NCBI GenBank assembly: GCA_964035545.1
Contig: OZ037767.1
Coordinates: 21,703,628 to 21,767,627 of the forward strand
Origin: Bugula neritina
Taxonomy: Eukaryota > Bryozoa > Gymnolaemata > Cheilostomatida > Bugulidae
Direction of reading: 5' to 3'
DNA length: 64,000 bases
This document shows positions 11,095 to 24,200 of the stretch, in pieces; position 1 is the stretch's first letter, and every line of letters begins with the position of its first letter. The notes below the pieces were generated by a model, which did not search any database, was not told where the DNA came from, and worked only from the letters and a program-made list of their open reading frames with translations. The position numbers and the translations under genes were made by a program.

Positions 11095-14000
11095 AAAAAC
11101 CTTTATACCACGGCCTTTTGCAAGAATAGCGACTATAAACTCTCATGAATTTTTGTCTATTTTTCAAATTATTGGGAGTTGTCTTACTAGAAAAGTTGTG
11201 AGCTAATTCACAAATTCCCTACATTTTAAAATTGCTAAAACAGCATTAAGTTGTTACATATTTTTCCCTAAATTTGTTGATTGTGTAGCATCCCTAAGTA
11301 TAGCTCTCTTTATTGAATAAATAATTAATGTGAGCATGTTTTACACTTTAGAAACATCTGTAGCAGTAAAATAATAGATTTCACAATTCCAATTTATAAG
11401 ATAATTCTTAATGACTTAATACTCTTACGATTGTAATGATGCATATTTGAGAAAATAGGTTAAGAAACAATGTTTTCTGATTGCTATAACTTTGAAGGAA
11501 GAATATGTCTAGAGATACCCATGTAATAAATCTTAAAACAGTTTCTATCTTTTACTCGGAAATGGTAAAAAGCAGCGCGTATGAATAGCCTTCAAGATAA
11601 TAAAGTATATGCTTTTAGGAGTTGTTTTATTTTACAAGTGTATTTACAAATAAGAAAACAACTCCTAATCAGAGCTAAAATTGCCACAATTATGAATTTG
11701 CAAAATAGGTTCAGAGCTGCACGATGTATTCGCATTTGAATGGCTGCATTTACATCTGTACATGTCGTACATAATAAATCTTATTGAGAAATGAATGATA
11801 CACCAACATTTCGTTTGTTGGAGTTACTAAATGTTGCCTTTTTCTCAAACTTGGCTGCCACGCAAGGTTAAATTTCCTATTTCACTTGAAGATATTATAA
11901 CATAGCATTTCACAATAAGTTACCGATGTTATTCACTTCCAACTACTTATAACCATCCCTACAAGAGTGTGTCATTTTAACCACTACCTCCTACTATCCT
12001 ACTAGACTTTGCCAATTTCATCAAATTTATTTTTAAAAAATGATTTGCTGTACAAACAATGGTAGTTTGTTGTTGATAATGAATACAATGACTCCATTTT
12101 TGGCAATTGCTCATGTTTTGTCAGTTAACAGTGCCAACATCTCCCTGCCTGCCAGTTGTTGTTAAGTTACTAGAGGTATAACTAAAGCAAGCATTCAGAC
12201 TATGTAGCTAGATAGCATAATACATAGACATAGAACTAAGGTATTTGTGTTGGAAATAATCTAGCTAATCCGGCTATAATCCCACCCATAAGTGTAGATA
12301 TTACTCTGATCTCTTCCCTCGTACACACACATAAAACTAATTGCTACGTCGTGTATAGCTTCATCAGTCTTAGTACTTTCATAGCTTCTACCTATCTAGA
12401 TAGATATCTGGTATAATATAGGCTATAACTTTCTTATTGCCAGCTTACATGTACTAGATAAGTGTTTTAACCTCAAAGTTTAATGTACTGCTATCACTTT
12501 TTCTATCTCCTCCTTATGAGCAGTTACGGACAGATTTGAGGCCCATAGAATAACCACCCAAAAACCATTTACAAGCTAGTAAAAACATTATGGCCATTAT
12601 GATTGCAATAATACACTTCTCCTTGCTTTGATAAGCTGTTAAAGACACTGACTGGGCAAGTGTTGTGTATCTTCAGTTTACACCTTATTTAATTGCTTGA
12701 CTTCTGTTTGTGGCTTGTGATCCCCATTAGATACTTGTTGGTCTGAAACAGTATCTTTCTAGTCGACTTAGCTTGAGATCTAACCAATACTGCCCCTACC
12801 ATTTTTCACTTACTTAAAACAACAGAATCAGAATCTATAATAGCACAGTTTTCAAGAAGCTCCTACACAAAGAAGTGTTGATTGTGTTTAATAGAATTAA
12901 GTTTAGTGTTATGATAAGGGTCATGCTGTCATGGGATAGATGCCAATGGTTTACAACAGTTGTGCTTATTCTACCACGAGTTTCACTTCTCTTCATATCA
13001 TTTTATGACTTTACATGCTGGACTAAATTCTAAAACAACACTTTTTCCTGTCTACAAATTACCATTTTGAGTTCAAACACATTCAACAGCTGATTTCTTT
13101 TCATATGCTAATTTCTGCTAATCATTTTCATAGCTCAAAATTACTGCAGTTCTCTTTGGTTTTGCTGAAAGTTGCACTGCAGATTAAAGGTACAGGAAGA
13201 GCAATTGTGTCTGAAAGACCAACTCTCTTTTTATCCATATATACTAATCAGAAACACCATAACTGAGTTGTATATTTTTAGATGTTTAGGGAAATTTTAT
13301 GCAAAGGAAGTGTATAGAAAGCTATGAATATTATTGCAGATGATTTTGAATTTAAATGAAACACTAACAGCAATCAGTAAAGCTGTGTTGAAGAAACATA
13401 TAGTGAGCTGTTTGAAGTCTCTTTACCAAACCTATAAGGAAAGTATTCTTAATATCCAACAATGATGCATTATAAAAAATTCAAATCTGCCAAAAGAGAT
13501 TAGGATAATTCACCATCTTTATACTTGATTTCTACATAGGGTTGCAGGGTGATATGAGAATTGAGACAATTGATTAAACTTCTGGGTTAATCTCTTCATC
13601 TGCCAGAAGTTATCCTATTGTGTGTCCGCCATCACAAGTCTTCCTTCCACGTGTTGCATCAACATTACTTACGGCTTATTTGGTTTTAAACAGTTAATAC
13701 CACCATATATTATTCTTGATTGAGATAAGCCTCGTGGCAAAGTTCTTAGAAAGAACATTAATCTGCCTGCAGATATAATAACAGAGCTACGGCTGAATAC
13801 CCTCTCCTTGTACAGCTCTTCAGTTCAAGTTGGATTATCTTCCCTTCTTGAAGTTACGCTTCATCTGACGTCAATCTGATCAATTAAAATTAATAAATAT
13901 TTCCCCTTTGATTTATTTTGATATATTATTATTATTTGGTAGTGAATTGTTTAGCTTGGCAAAATTCCTAACTATTTTTTGGTAACTGTCAAATTCAGGT

Positions 14001-14550
14001 TAATTAATATTCTATATTTACCACACTAAATAGTTTGCTGACGACATAAAACTTAAATGCATTGCATAATCTGTGTGGAATTTGTGTCACATTTAATTAA
14101 AGGTAATATTGTTATAAATTTATAACTTTTGACCTCTAGTTGGACAACAAATTTAAAAATTGTGATTGATCAATAATCATTAGCCAACTTAGTTTTAAAA
14201 AACACATTCTGTTAACTTTACTGTGCATGAACTGGCACATTTACAGACCAATCTATATATTATGGTAAACGTTTTAGATAATCATTATCAAAAAGTTTTT
14301 CTAGAGGCAAAAATAGGATTTTGACATGGGTCTTGTTCCAAGGAATTAAAGATAATTTTGTTTAAATCAATAAGTACTTTTAAAGTATAATTTTATATAA
14401 TCATATATAATGTCCACCCTTTATAATTGAAATAATACATACCCACGCCTAGTTTAACTATATAACATATTTTGCTGTCAAGCGTTTAAGGATTTTTAAA
14501 ACTGCTATAAAACATAACTTGTGTGCTTATAGATGTCTATAGGTGCAAAG
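11095..14550. other. Intergenic, no gene recognised
   Basis: Long AT-rich stretch with no exon pair, no conserved protein motif and no RNA gene that I can support. Confidence 0.55.
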
Positions 14551-14559
14551 TTGTTCAAC

Positions 14560-14765
14560 CAATTCATAGTCAAGTGGTTAAAGCCGGGGAGTAGCCATAG
14601 TAGCTGACCTAACATGGCACATGTGTCCTGAGTTCAAATTCTAGCGAAGACATTTAAGATCTCAGGGTTGTTCAAAGACGAGAACTGGTGAAAAATACAA
14701 GCGGTGCTAAGCCCACCAAAACACACTCATCACTTGGTTTTGTACAGGGATTTTGACGTTGAACA
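14560..14765 (+). mobile_element. tRNA-derived SINE-like sequence
   Basis: A polymerase III A-box-like TAGTCAAGTGGTTA (14567-14580) and a B-box-like GAGTTCAAATTC (14630-14641) occur in the right order, resembling a class II (Ser/Leu) tRNA head. The roughly 50-base gap and absence of a closed acceptor stem rule against a functional tRNA. About 120 bases of tRNA-unrelated body follow. Only one copy was noticed here. Confidence 0.45.
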
Positions 14766-15117
14766 AGCATTATATTTGATTTTGAAGCTCTTAGTAAGTT
14801 TCGCGATTGATTTTTGAGTTTGGTTTATTAGCAGACGATCTCTATAAAGCAAAATAAACAATATTTTCTAGCTTAATTTTAGTGAGCAAGAATTTAATTG
14901 TTTTTGCCTGAAAATTATATATACATCAAAAACTAAATGTTTTACTCTGGTTGTATGTCAGCTAATGATTTTATAATTACAATAAATAAAAACTGTCGAA
15001 AAGAGAACTCGAAGTATGATTTGAATTATATAAATATATCTTTAGCCAAGATTTTAAGTTACTCTAAAACAATAAATCCAGTAAGCCTGGTATGACTGGC
15101 TATAGCAGCCACTGAAC

Positions 15118-15150
15118 TGAAACTATAACTTATATTATAGTTATAGTTCA
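15118..15150. repeat. Short near-perfect palindrome
   Basis: TGAAACTATAACTTATATTATAGTTATAGTTCA folds on itself with arms of about 14 bases (described in two parts: TGAAACTATAACT and AGTTATAGTTCA). Function unknown. Confidence 0.5.
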
Positions 15151-18100
15151 ATGATAGCAGCAGCTTTTCTATTGAGTTTAGGCATCTAAGTAAGCACATT
15201 ACTATAAATTATTGTTCCAAATGTTCAAATATATTTGGCAAGCATTGCAGTAATAGCACCATTAAGTATTTATTTAGGATCATCATAAAATGGAGTTGAT
15301 AATAAATGTTGGCTGGTTTGTGTAATTGAGTAGGCAGCTTATGAAAGTTTAAATATTTATGTAAGTATTTTCAGTTGAAAGTTACAGAGTTAAAAGAAGC
15401 AGTGATGGGTCTATTGCACCTGATAGCTTCTGGTATAATCTCTATATATTGAGTGTGCCAGCTTACAACTCTTAGGATTAGCTTAATCTCCAATAAATTA
15501 CTAATATATCGTAGCCGAAATGCTCTCAAATGCTGTAACATGGGTGGTAGCAGAAGGTGCCCATGCTTATTTAAATCCTTTCAGATCAGGAGAAATAGGC
15601 TACAAATGGTGCAATAAATTGGTATATGGCTCGTGCTCTATTAACTACCTCATGATTTACACCGCAAAATTGTAATAAATTACAGGATTATGCTGAGAGT
15701 TGAATAGGTGAATGGCTCACTATTCGTCTGCAGTGATTAATAAGTTTGCTTTATGTTACATTTTATTCACTTATATGTAGAGCTACTGAATAGCAAATTA
15801 ATGCAACGCATTAATGTTATGCAGCCAGTCCCACCATCTCTGATTAGTCATTGTTGTGTTGCCTAATTTTAATTTCTTAAAGCTTTAAGAAGTACATGAG
15901 TGATAGAGTTGTGCAACTCTCTGATTGTACAGTGTATGACACTTGTCACCACTTACTGCCATGCAAGTACCTGTTGTATGTTGTCTCTGCTTGCAACTGG
16001 TATACGCAACATTTTGTGGTGAAGGCTGCGCAAACATGTAGAATTATAATAAAAAGTGATTAAGTAATACTGTACTGGCCTGTCTTAAGAACATAAAAAC
16101 AATTAATTTAATAACACTAATGGTAATATCAGGAAACGATTGCATCTAGGAAATCTGAAATTTAATTTCATCATCTACAAAGCTACCACACAATATTGAT
16201 ATATTACGAATAGAATTGGCTGCTTTACAAACTGCAATGGCTACCCAGTAGTTAGTGAAATATTCAAAGTGCATGTAAAGTTCTTAAAATTAAAGAAATA
16301 TCAAATTTCAGATACACTATATAAGAACAAATTGAGATACATTTCACTTTACATAGAACAATTGATGAAATGGCTACTAGGCAAAAGGGAGATGTAAACA
16401 GCACAAGTGGCCCAGGTGCCCTTTGAGTGCCCTCTAAGTGCCTTCTTGACACACTTGACAAGTGCTTGTTTTACAAAACAATCAGGGTGATGGTGGGAGC
16501 TGAACTACACACGTGTGATTGAACACTTGATGAGGATAATATAAACAAATTATGGTAAAGCACCCGAGCTAATGGTCTTCAATTCCAACTGTTTTAATTT
16601 TCCCATGAAAAGGGAGCACAGGTGCTTTGACAGTATTTGTAATTATTGTTTTATATGACTGCAAAACTAATACTAGTAAAATGATCAGTAATTAGTATTC
16701 TCAATCAACTTGTATATTACAAACTATAAGTTAAACAAATTGCGGAAAAACCTGCAGCTTGAAACAAATCTTTCCAATAGCTTTTACATAAATAATGTTT
16801 TCGTTTAGCTAGTGTGAAATTGGGTATGACAAAATTTACCTTAGAATTTAAAATACATCTTAATCAGGACATTGATATATCAACTTGAATTGGTTTTAAA
16901 AAATTAGTCACCTACTTAAGATAAACGTCTTCGAGGAAGAAGGAGACATAATAGGGTTAAAATTACCATATTTCAACTACCGTATAACATTTAATGTAAT
17001 TATTCTTATTTTTGCATGATTTTGCATGTTGCTGACTTGTATATTGCTGCCAAGTGTGTTTATTTCCTCTAATTGAACTATACAAATAAATTTGTTAAGT
17101 TGTTTTGGGACTGCAATGTGACATATTTATTTAAGTAGAGCTGGTAGTTATTTCTTCATACAAATAAAAAAGTTGCCAAGTTATGCTGAAACATCTCTTC
17201 ATTTGCAGCTAGAGTGGGAACTAGCAGGAATTTAGACAAGTTGTGATATTCCTCCCTATATGTTATGTTTGACTAATGAAGGCTAAATCTAAAACAGAAT
17301 GCCAGTCTTTTAATAATAAATTTGCTTAAAATTCAAGCACATGCCATAAAATGTCAACTCCACCTGTAAGCTGACTTCATAGAGTTATGCAAAGAATGAT
17401 ATCATCCATCTCAGTGGCTGTGACATGCGTCCTGCTTTGTTTTATTTATTTGTTTAAAATAAATTATTGCATTAGTTTTGGTGCCAAGTGCACATGCGCA
17501 TTTGTACGACATTACTACACAATTTTGGTCAACAACTTGTGCCAAGCCTTAATATTTCGCTTCAACAAATGTGATGTGTTCAGGTTATAATTTAAATAAT
17601 AACAAGAAAAGCCAAAACAGTGAAAGAAAGTTGGCACAAGCTTCGCAAATAAGTGTCAAGTTTTTAAATAGACAAAACAACAATTTCAACACTTTGGTGT
17701 TAGTTCAAGTACCCTTAACTTAGCCCAGCTTGATTGGCACACTTCAAACTCTTTCTACAATTGGTACTTGAATTTCATTTTTTGTCTTCAAACCTGCCAA
17801 GCAGTTCCGAAAAATAATGAATGAGGAATTAATTAAAAATTTATAATTGAAAATGGGCTTTCAAAGTGAACTGGTATGCAAATTTAGAAGTCTCTTTCAT
17901 TTTTTGGGACTGAGTTGCACGTATGCTATTTACTGTTTTAAATTTTCTTGGACTTAAGTTGAAATTGTGCATTTTTCTGTTTAGTAAGGAAGTTTATTAT
18001 CTGACAAAAAGAGATGATGGTTACTTTTTATACCAAACTTTTATCTTAAACTTGTTTTGTTTCACTTACCTTAACTACAATCACTTTTGTTATCGATATA

Positions 18101-18730
18101 CATTAATACATAATAGGAGCTAAAGCTTGCACAAAATTGCAATGTCTCAAGTGTATATATTTGTAAGGCTTGTCAACGTGTGTTAAAGCAATATTAAACA
18201 TAGTCTAGCTATAGTAATAGTAAGTATAGTAATCCCCAACGGTTTACGTAGTCAGGCATTTAAAATATGCATATATTTTGCATGTGTGCAGCCCAAAAGT
18301 TGATATGAAGTGATGCAGAATTTCATTGCTGTAACATAATCAATGCAATGTGTACTTACATTGTACTTGTTAAATGCTGTGTTCAAAGCCAACCAAGTCT
18401 AAGAGCTACCAAAGTTAGGAGATGCAAGGCTTGCAATGTCACTTTGGTCGGTTGTGACCCACCAGTTTGTATTTTATAGTTCTTGGGTATAAATTAGCCT
18501 TAGAACTGACTAGTGCAGTCAAAAAGAATAGCCCAAACAATTACTACAATCAAGCAAGTTTAGTCTGGATAAACTAAATAAGCTTCAGTTTTAGCTTTAA
18601 AAGTTAGTGATTCATTTAATTTATTCTAAGTCTACAAAGTCAACAACTGCTTAATTGCAAAAAGATGTCTTTTTTAAATAATAAGAACTATAGGTTTTAT
18701 GCGGCTTTTTATTTTATTATTTCTAATTTA
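15151..18730. other. Intergenic, no gene recognised
   Basis: No convincing exon, RNA gene or repeat family member was identified. Short open frames around 17.4 and 17.9 kb are hydrophobic, low in GC and unsupported. Confidence 0.55.
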
Positions 18731-18734
18731 CAAC

Positions 18735-18890
18735 ATATTCACCAATATTCAATAGTCAATAATCAATAACCAATATTTAATAACTAATAACCTATAATAA
18801 ATAGTCAATAACCAATAATCACTAACCAATAATAAACAACCAGAAGCCAATAATCAGCAACCAATAATCAATAACTAGTAATAATTAAGT
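18735..18890. repeat. Degenerate CAATAA/CCAATAAT tandem array
   Basis: About twenty imperfect 7-8-base units of the type CCAATAAT or TCAATAAC follow one another for about 150 bases, leaving the strand strongly depleted of G. Seen directly. Confidence 0.8.
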
Positions 18891-19798
18891 TGTACTTTGT
18901 TTATAATAATTTATTATGTTTGTTGCTACAGTTTGAAGTTTGTGCGTATATAACATTTAGATATACTGCTGAGGTATACTATAAGTACTAAAACATTGGG
19001 GTTAAAAGTACATCAAAGAGTCATAGAAATATTTCTGGTTGTGCTGACCTATACTTGGAAATATTTATTGGACTATGCCATAATTAGCAGTTTGAAAGTG
19101 AAATATTATAAAATCAGTTTTCTGAAGTCCTAGAAAGGTTAATTGATTTTATACCTTTTAATAGCTGAGATATTGAATTGATAATAAGATGAGCTTGAAT
19201 TGGCAGCGAGACTATAACTATAAATTGAAGTTATATGCAGATATTTAAATCTCGTTCGCTAAAAAAATAAGTTAAAATTTGATTTCAGTTGATGTATATA
19301 GAAAAGGTAACATCTCATTGACTTAGACTTTGTTTCAAGTTACAAAAACTGCATTTTCATCATTAGAAACATTGCTTTACGATCAGCTGCTCTCAACTTT
19401 TCCAAAAATAACTTATGCTGCTGATACACTGCTGCCTAAAGTGCTGTCAGATGGTGCACCTGGAACTAGCTACCTGTTTCGGATATACCTGGACATGTTT
19501 ATTTAATCTTAAGCACTCACTCTTAACACACTGGTGAGTAAACAAAACAATAGCTGAGAGTTTGACACCTGATTGGAGTTTCACATTTCTACAGTAAAAC
19601 TAATTTTTACTCTCAACGCAGCAACCAAAGTCAATAAATCTTTTATAGTAGCGACATTAAACTGAAGTGACATGTTTAAACAGTATTGTAGTTGATCACA
19701 GCTGGTCATGAATCAGTTAGATCAAATGTTAGGGGGCGTCTCTTTGACAACCCTGAGAGGGTAATGTAAACTCAGTCTACTCTACTTGAAGAAAGATA

Positions 19799-19915
19799 AT
19801 GGCACACGCTGAAATACTCATCCTTATTGTAAGTCTTGCCCTGTCTGTGACTTTTCAAGTATTTGCTACTCATCTGGCTGCTAGTTCAACAAATACTCAA
19901 GTAAAGCAAGCATAA
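19799..19915 (+). CDS. Candidate small ORF, 38-residue membrane micropeptide
   Basis: ATG in a strong context (A at -3, G at +4) opens a 38-codon frame ending in TAA. Residues 6-28 are hydrophobic (ILILIVSLALSVTFQVF core), followed by a short polar tail (NTQVKQA). It could be a one-helix micropeptide or a signal anchor. A GTAAGT at codons 11-12 means the frame could instead be a first exon ending after residue 10. I recognise no family. No evidence of transcription is visible; chance is a real alternative. Confidence 0.2.
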   Translation: MAHAEILILIVSLALSVTFQVFATHLAASSTNTQVKQA

Positions 19916-20946
19916 GTGAAATTCCTACAACTAAAGATGAGAAAACGCCATGTTTCTTCAGATTGTTGACTATTTGTCTTTTATTAAATATTTTCTATTA
20001 TACTATATAATAAATACTCTCTATTCTAAACATTTAACCTTGCATGGCTAACCTAAAAAGGTATCAATTTAGGTCGCTGAATATTTGAACTGTTTGTCAG
20101 CTATACCATTGGTTGTTTACATTAGAGTTATATCTGGTATAGAGCTACCTGTTGTTTTTTCTAGTTAAAACAGGACAACGCTATATTGGCAAAACTTGTT
20201 CAACCAAGCTATTCAAATTAGTTCAGCCAAAGTTTTGGCGTTGCCAAGTGTTGTTTTGGCAACACAAACAAAGACTAAAGTGAATAATTTGGATTTCGAA
20301 ATTTGAATTATGTATTAACTGATAACATTTGAATTACCCTGCTTGTAAAAATTCTCATATATGATTCCGGCTGGCCACATGTCATACAGTTAATTATTTG
20401 ATTATTTATTCAAAGTTTGCAATTTTTGGTGATATCAGCTTAGAGTTATTTTTAAAGTTTGATCCTTGTTGCTAGAGCAACATAAAGTTTATGTTGGTAG
20501 ACTTTTAATATGTAAGCAGTGTGTAAATAATGAATAACATACACAGTAACTTTTCTTTAAAACTACTTAATTAAGCAACTTACTAAACGGAATGCATTTA
20601 ACCTTTTTTTTGCAAGAGACTAGTTTGGCTCACTTAAAACCTGGATGTTGTTTGAAGCACTTCAGAAAGTGGAATCTGCCAAAACTTAAAATACATTCGT
20701 GTATTTAGCAGGATGAAAGCTACCAAAAATGGTGCCAATAGTTAACTTTAGCTTCCCGTTCCCATTATGTGACCGCTGCCAGATGTATGATTTGCTACAG
20801 AATAGGAATGTGTATGACACGGTTAGTGTGGAGGCCTGCAAAATTGCGGGGGCATTGCATAGCGGCAGTATACTGACTCACAGATGACTCTTTATTGTTG
20901 GAGGATAGAACAATATTCATGACTTTATTCTGTCACCATTATTGTA

Positions 20947-21290
20947 TGGGTCATTTTACTTAATTAAACACTGGAAATATCGAGTTTTTAGCTATAATTT
21001 ATCACAGTTTAACTGCTAATGAACATGGAATTTTGCCCAAAACTAGTAAAATATCAATAAATGAACCTAAAAAATTAAAGTTCTTTTTAATTTTGCTTGA
21101 TTTCCATGTCTTTTCTTATTTATTTAGCTAATTTGGATTGCGGACAGTTATGGTTTTATGTAACGGTCTGCAATCAAAAATAGCTGAAAAATTAGGAAAA
21201 AGCATGAGCTGTCAAGCAAAATTAAGAAGAACCTTGATTATTCAGCTAAAAACTCGATATTTCCAGTGTTTAATTAAGTAAAATGACCCA
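20947..21290. mobile_element. MITE with perfect 47-base terminal inverted repeats and TA target duplication
   Basis: The 344-base element starts TGGGTCATTTTACTTAATTA and ends in its exact complement; the two termini are identical over 47 bases. It is flanked by TA on each side, as for Tc1/mariner-type insertions. The inner parts are also inverted copies of one another (AATTTTGCTTGA at left, TCAAGCAAAATT at right), so the whole unit folds back. The perfect ends suggest recent insertion. A degenerate second copy lies at 61640-61853. Confidence 0.9.
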
Positions 21291-21299
21291 TATGAAAGC

Positions 21300-24200
21300 G
21301 GCTGGTTTACTGCTCTCACTCACAATATTTATCCGAATAATAAATTTGTTTTGAAAAAGCCAAGGGTTGATACCAGTGTAAATTATTTGCGTATAATCTT
21401 CAGATTAGCATCCTTGATTATTCATTTCCAAATCAGCCTGCATGGAGGCAGGCGTGTAAAGCTTCCTACAATGTGGAAGTGGATTACTAATTCTCTTTAC
21501 TTGTTGAGCAAATTGTTGCCATTACCTTAAGCTCTATATGTAACTCTGTGATTTGAAGATAATACGTTATGTCACAACAAGATTATCTGTTGTTGCAAAT
21601 TTTAGGCAACTACTACCCTGACTAATCAAAACATGTATTAAATTATAAGTGAACATGTAGGTATTGCTATTTGTGAACATCAACTTTTGCGCATAAAACA
21701 ATGATAATTAACATAAATTTGTGAAAAATGAATGAATAAGTTATACAGCATAATGTGTGAAAGACAGACGTTTTTAGTTACATAATATGTACCCAAGCCT
21801 TGGAGAGAAAAATTTTATTGATTAAAATACCTTTAGCTAGAACCAAAGGCAGAAAAGAATATACCAGCTAGTACAGTTAAAAGGTATATTATGTTTATTA
21901 GCTTAAAGAATGACCTTTAACCTTGATACCCACTCTGTTAGGTCTGTCCTAATCAGCAGTATATAAGAGATTATGTAGAATCACCAAGCAAGGCAAACAC
22001 TCACTTCCATGTCTTTAAATTTATAAAAAAGTTGAAGTGAAAAGCAGCTACTAGACATCGTTTACCTGGTTGGTCTTCCAACAACAAAAACGAAAGTTGC
22101 ACTGTTACCTGCAGAATTAACTAAGTGTTACCTGCAGAGCAAAGATCTCAAGATCTAACTAATAAAACTTTTGTTCATGCTTCTTTAAAAATAGTGAAAC
22201 AAGATTTGGAATGTGACTATAGTATAACAATGAATCATTATAGCCATCAAAATAAGGCACTTAATTAAAGTCGAAAAACATGTTTTCTTAAACATAAAGT
22301 AGGTTTGTATAACGATTATGTTTTGTATTTTGATACTAAATAAAAAATTTTGAGATTAGAATTGATGTAGTGTATAAATGAGTTTTTGTAGTATATATAC
22401 ATTATTTGAATATGTATTAATTTGTATATAATATCTGAAGTTATAATTAGACTAAAATAGGATAACAATCTATAAAGTTGTAAAAACAATACTTGGCATA
22501 CAAACTGAAATAGTAATACAAAATTATCACAATCCATTGGTAATCAAAACATATACAATTAGAAGCATTAAAAGGGCTAAATAAATTGTTTGTATAGGAG
22601 TTATGCTGTCGTTTCAAAACATGTATGTCAGTTAACTGTAACCAGTCATACATGAAATGTTGTTGGGCTTGAAAGTTATGAAATTTGTGTCATACAATTA
22701 AAAGAAAATAAGGGAATTGTTGATTTAAACTAATGATTTACATATTCATGGCAATAGCTCGTTTCAACTTCCAGAAATTCCATCTGTGGTGAATAATTGT
22801 TAGAATTACATGTCATAGGCTTCTAACAGCCCTCATTAAATTATTTATTATTCGTTTTGTTGAAATTATAAGCAAGACATTGTAATGTTATACATAAGTT
22901 TACCATTTACTCGCTCCATTATATTTAATGATATTCATTTCAAGTTAATGATTTAATTACATTTACAGAATGGGATTGTAATGATATACATGTATGGGTA
23001 TTATAATGAGCTACCGCTGTGCAGTTTCCATCCGCCCTCCTCAATCTCCCATTCATCACATGGTATAATATAATTAACATATCATATACATGCGCATGGT
23101 ATGCCTGTTGCATTTTCACATTTATTGTCTTTGAGCAGTTTGGGGAGCTCGTAAGCCACCCTCACCGTTTTTCTTCTACAATGACTAAATAAGAATCTGT
23201 AAAGAGGGTGTGCCAACTGTACGTAATATACATAGCCTTGTTCTAAATAACCCACAATCTTTTCAACAAGTATTGTGAAGGGTGTTTTGAGACACCCATT
23301 GATTACACGTTTTATATGCTACCACAAACCGACTTTTCATCATTATGTAAATGGTGTTAAAAACTCGCATTTTTATTGTTTCACCCAAATTCTGACCAAT
23401 AAAACCTATAACTTATTGTGACTATTAGCTGCCCCTCGTATCACTGATCGAATGTGGTCTAGTGGGCTAGGTCTGATTGCCCTCTATACGTGTGTCCCTG
23501 GTACCATTTGTTTTCCTTATGCGTCTACACCCTACACCTGTCCAATTCCGCTATTCCGGTACAAAACCACGTCTAAAAATAAGCGCCCTGTTGCACAAAG
23601 CTTTAATTATATATATATATATCAACACAGCATACATGACTCATATGTTTATTACGAATATTGTATGAGTCTTGTAAAGTAAATTACATATAACAAAACT
23701 ATCATTTTTGAAATTTTATTGTTGTATATATATTAATCCATTTATTTGCTATTTTGTGCAATATATCTCAACAGTATTGTAGAGAAATATTTTTATATTC
23801 TATCAAAATTAAGTTTTTTGCATGATATCTATATATATACTTTATTATATCCTCCAATACAAATATACATGTTTCACATTACATACTCTAATTTAAATAT
23901 ATATATTTTTAATATAGGAGGCAAAAGGTGTTAGAACGAAAATCGAGTTGAAGTGCAAGTCAAACAGGAGAGGTGTGTTGTGTCATGTACACAATTTCTG
24001 ACATGCCAAGCTATATCAAGCTGTAACTTCAGTTGCAGACATGTCTGCAACTGAAGATAAAAAAGTGCACTCTGTCAAGTTTTACATTAAAAAAAACAAA
24101 GACATGTTCAAATATTTTAGAGTTGGGACTTTCCCCAACAACTGTTTCTTCACAACAAGGAACTAGGAGACGCAAGGAAAAGAGGGCTGAACAGTTTCAT

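Noticed and set aside
14567-14641. Functional tRNA gene
   Set aside because: A- and B-box-like sequences are present but no acceptor stem closes and the spacing is too long.
23448-23620. tRNA-like TGGTCTAGTGG sequence
   Set aside because: No B box follows and no stems close. The patch looks more like a DNA-transposon remnant.
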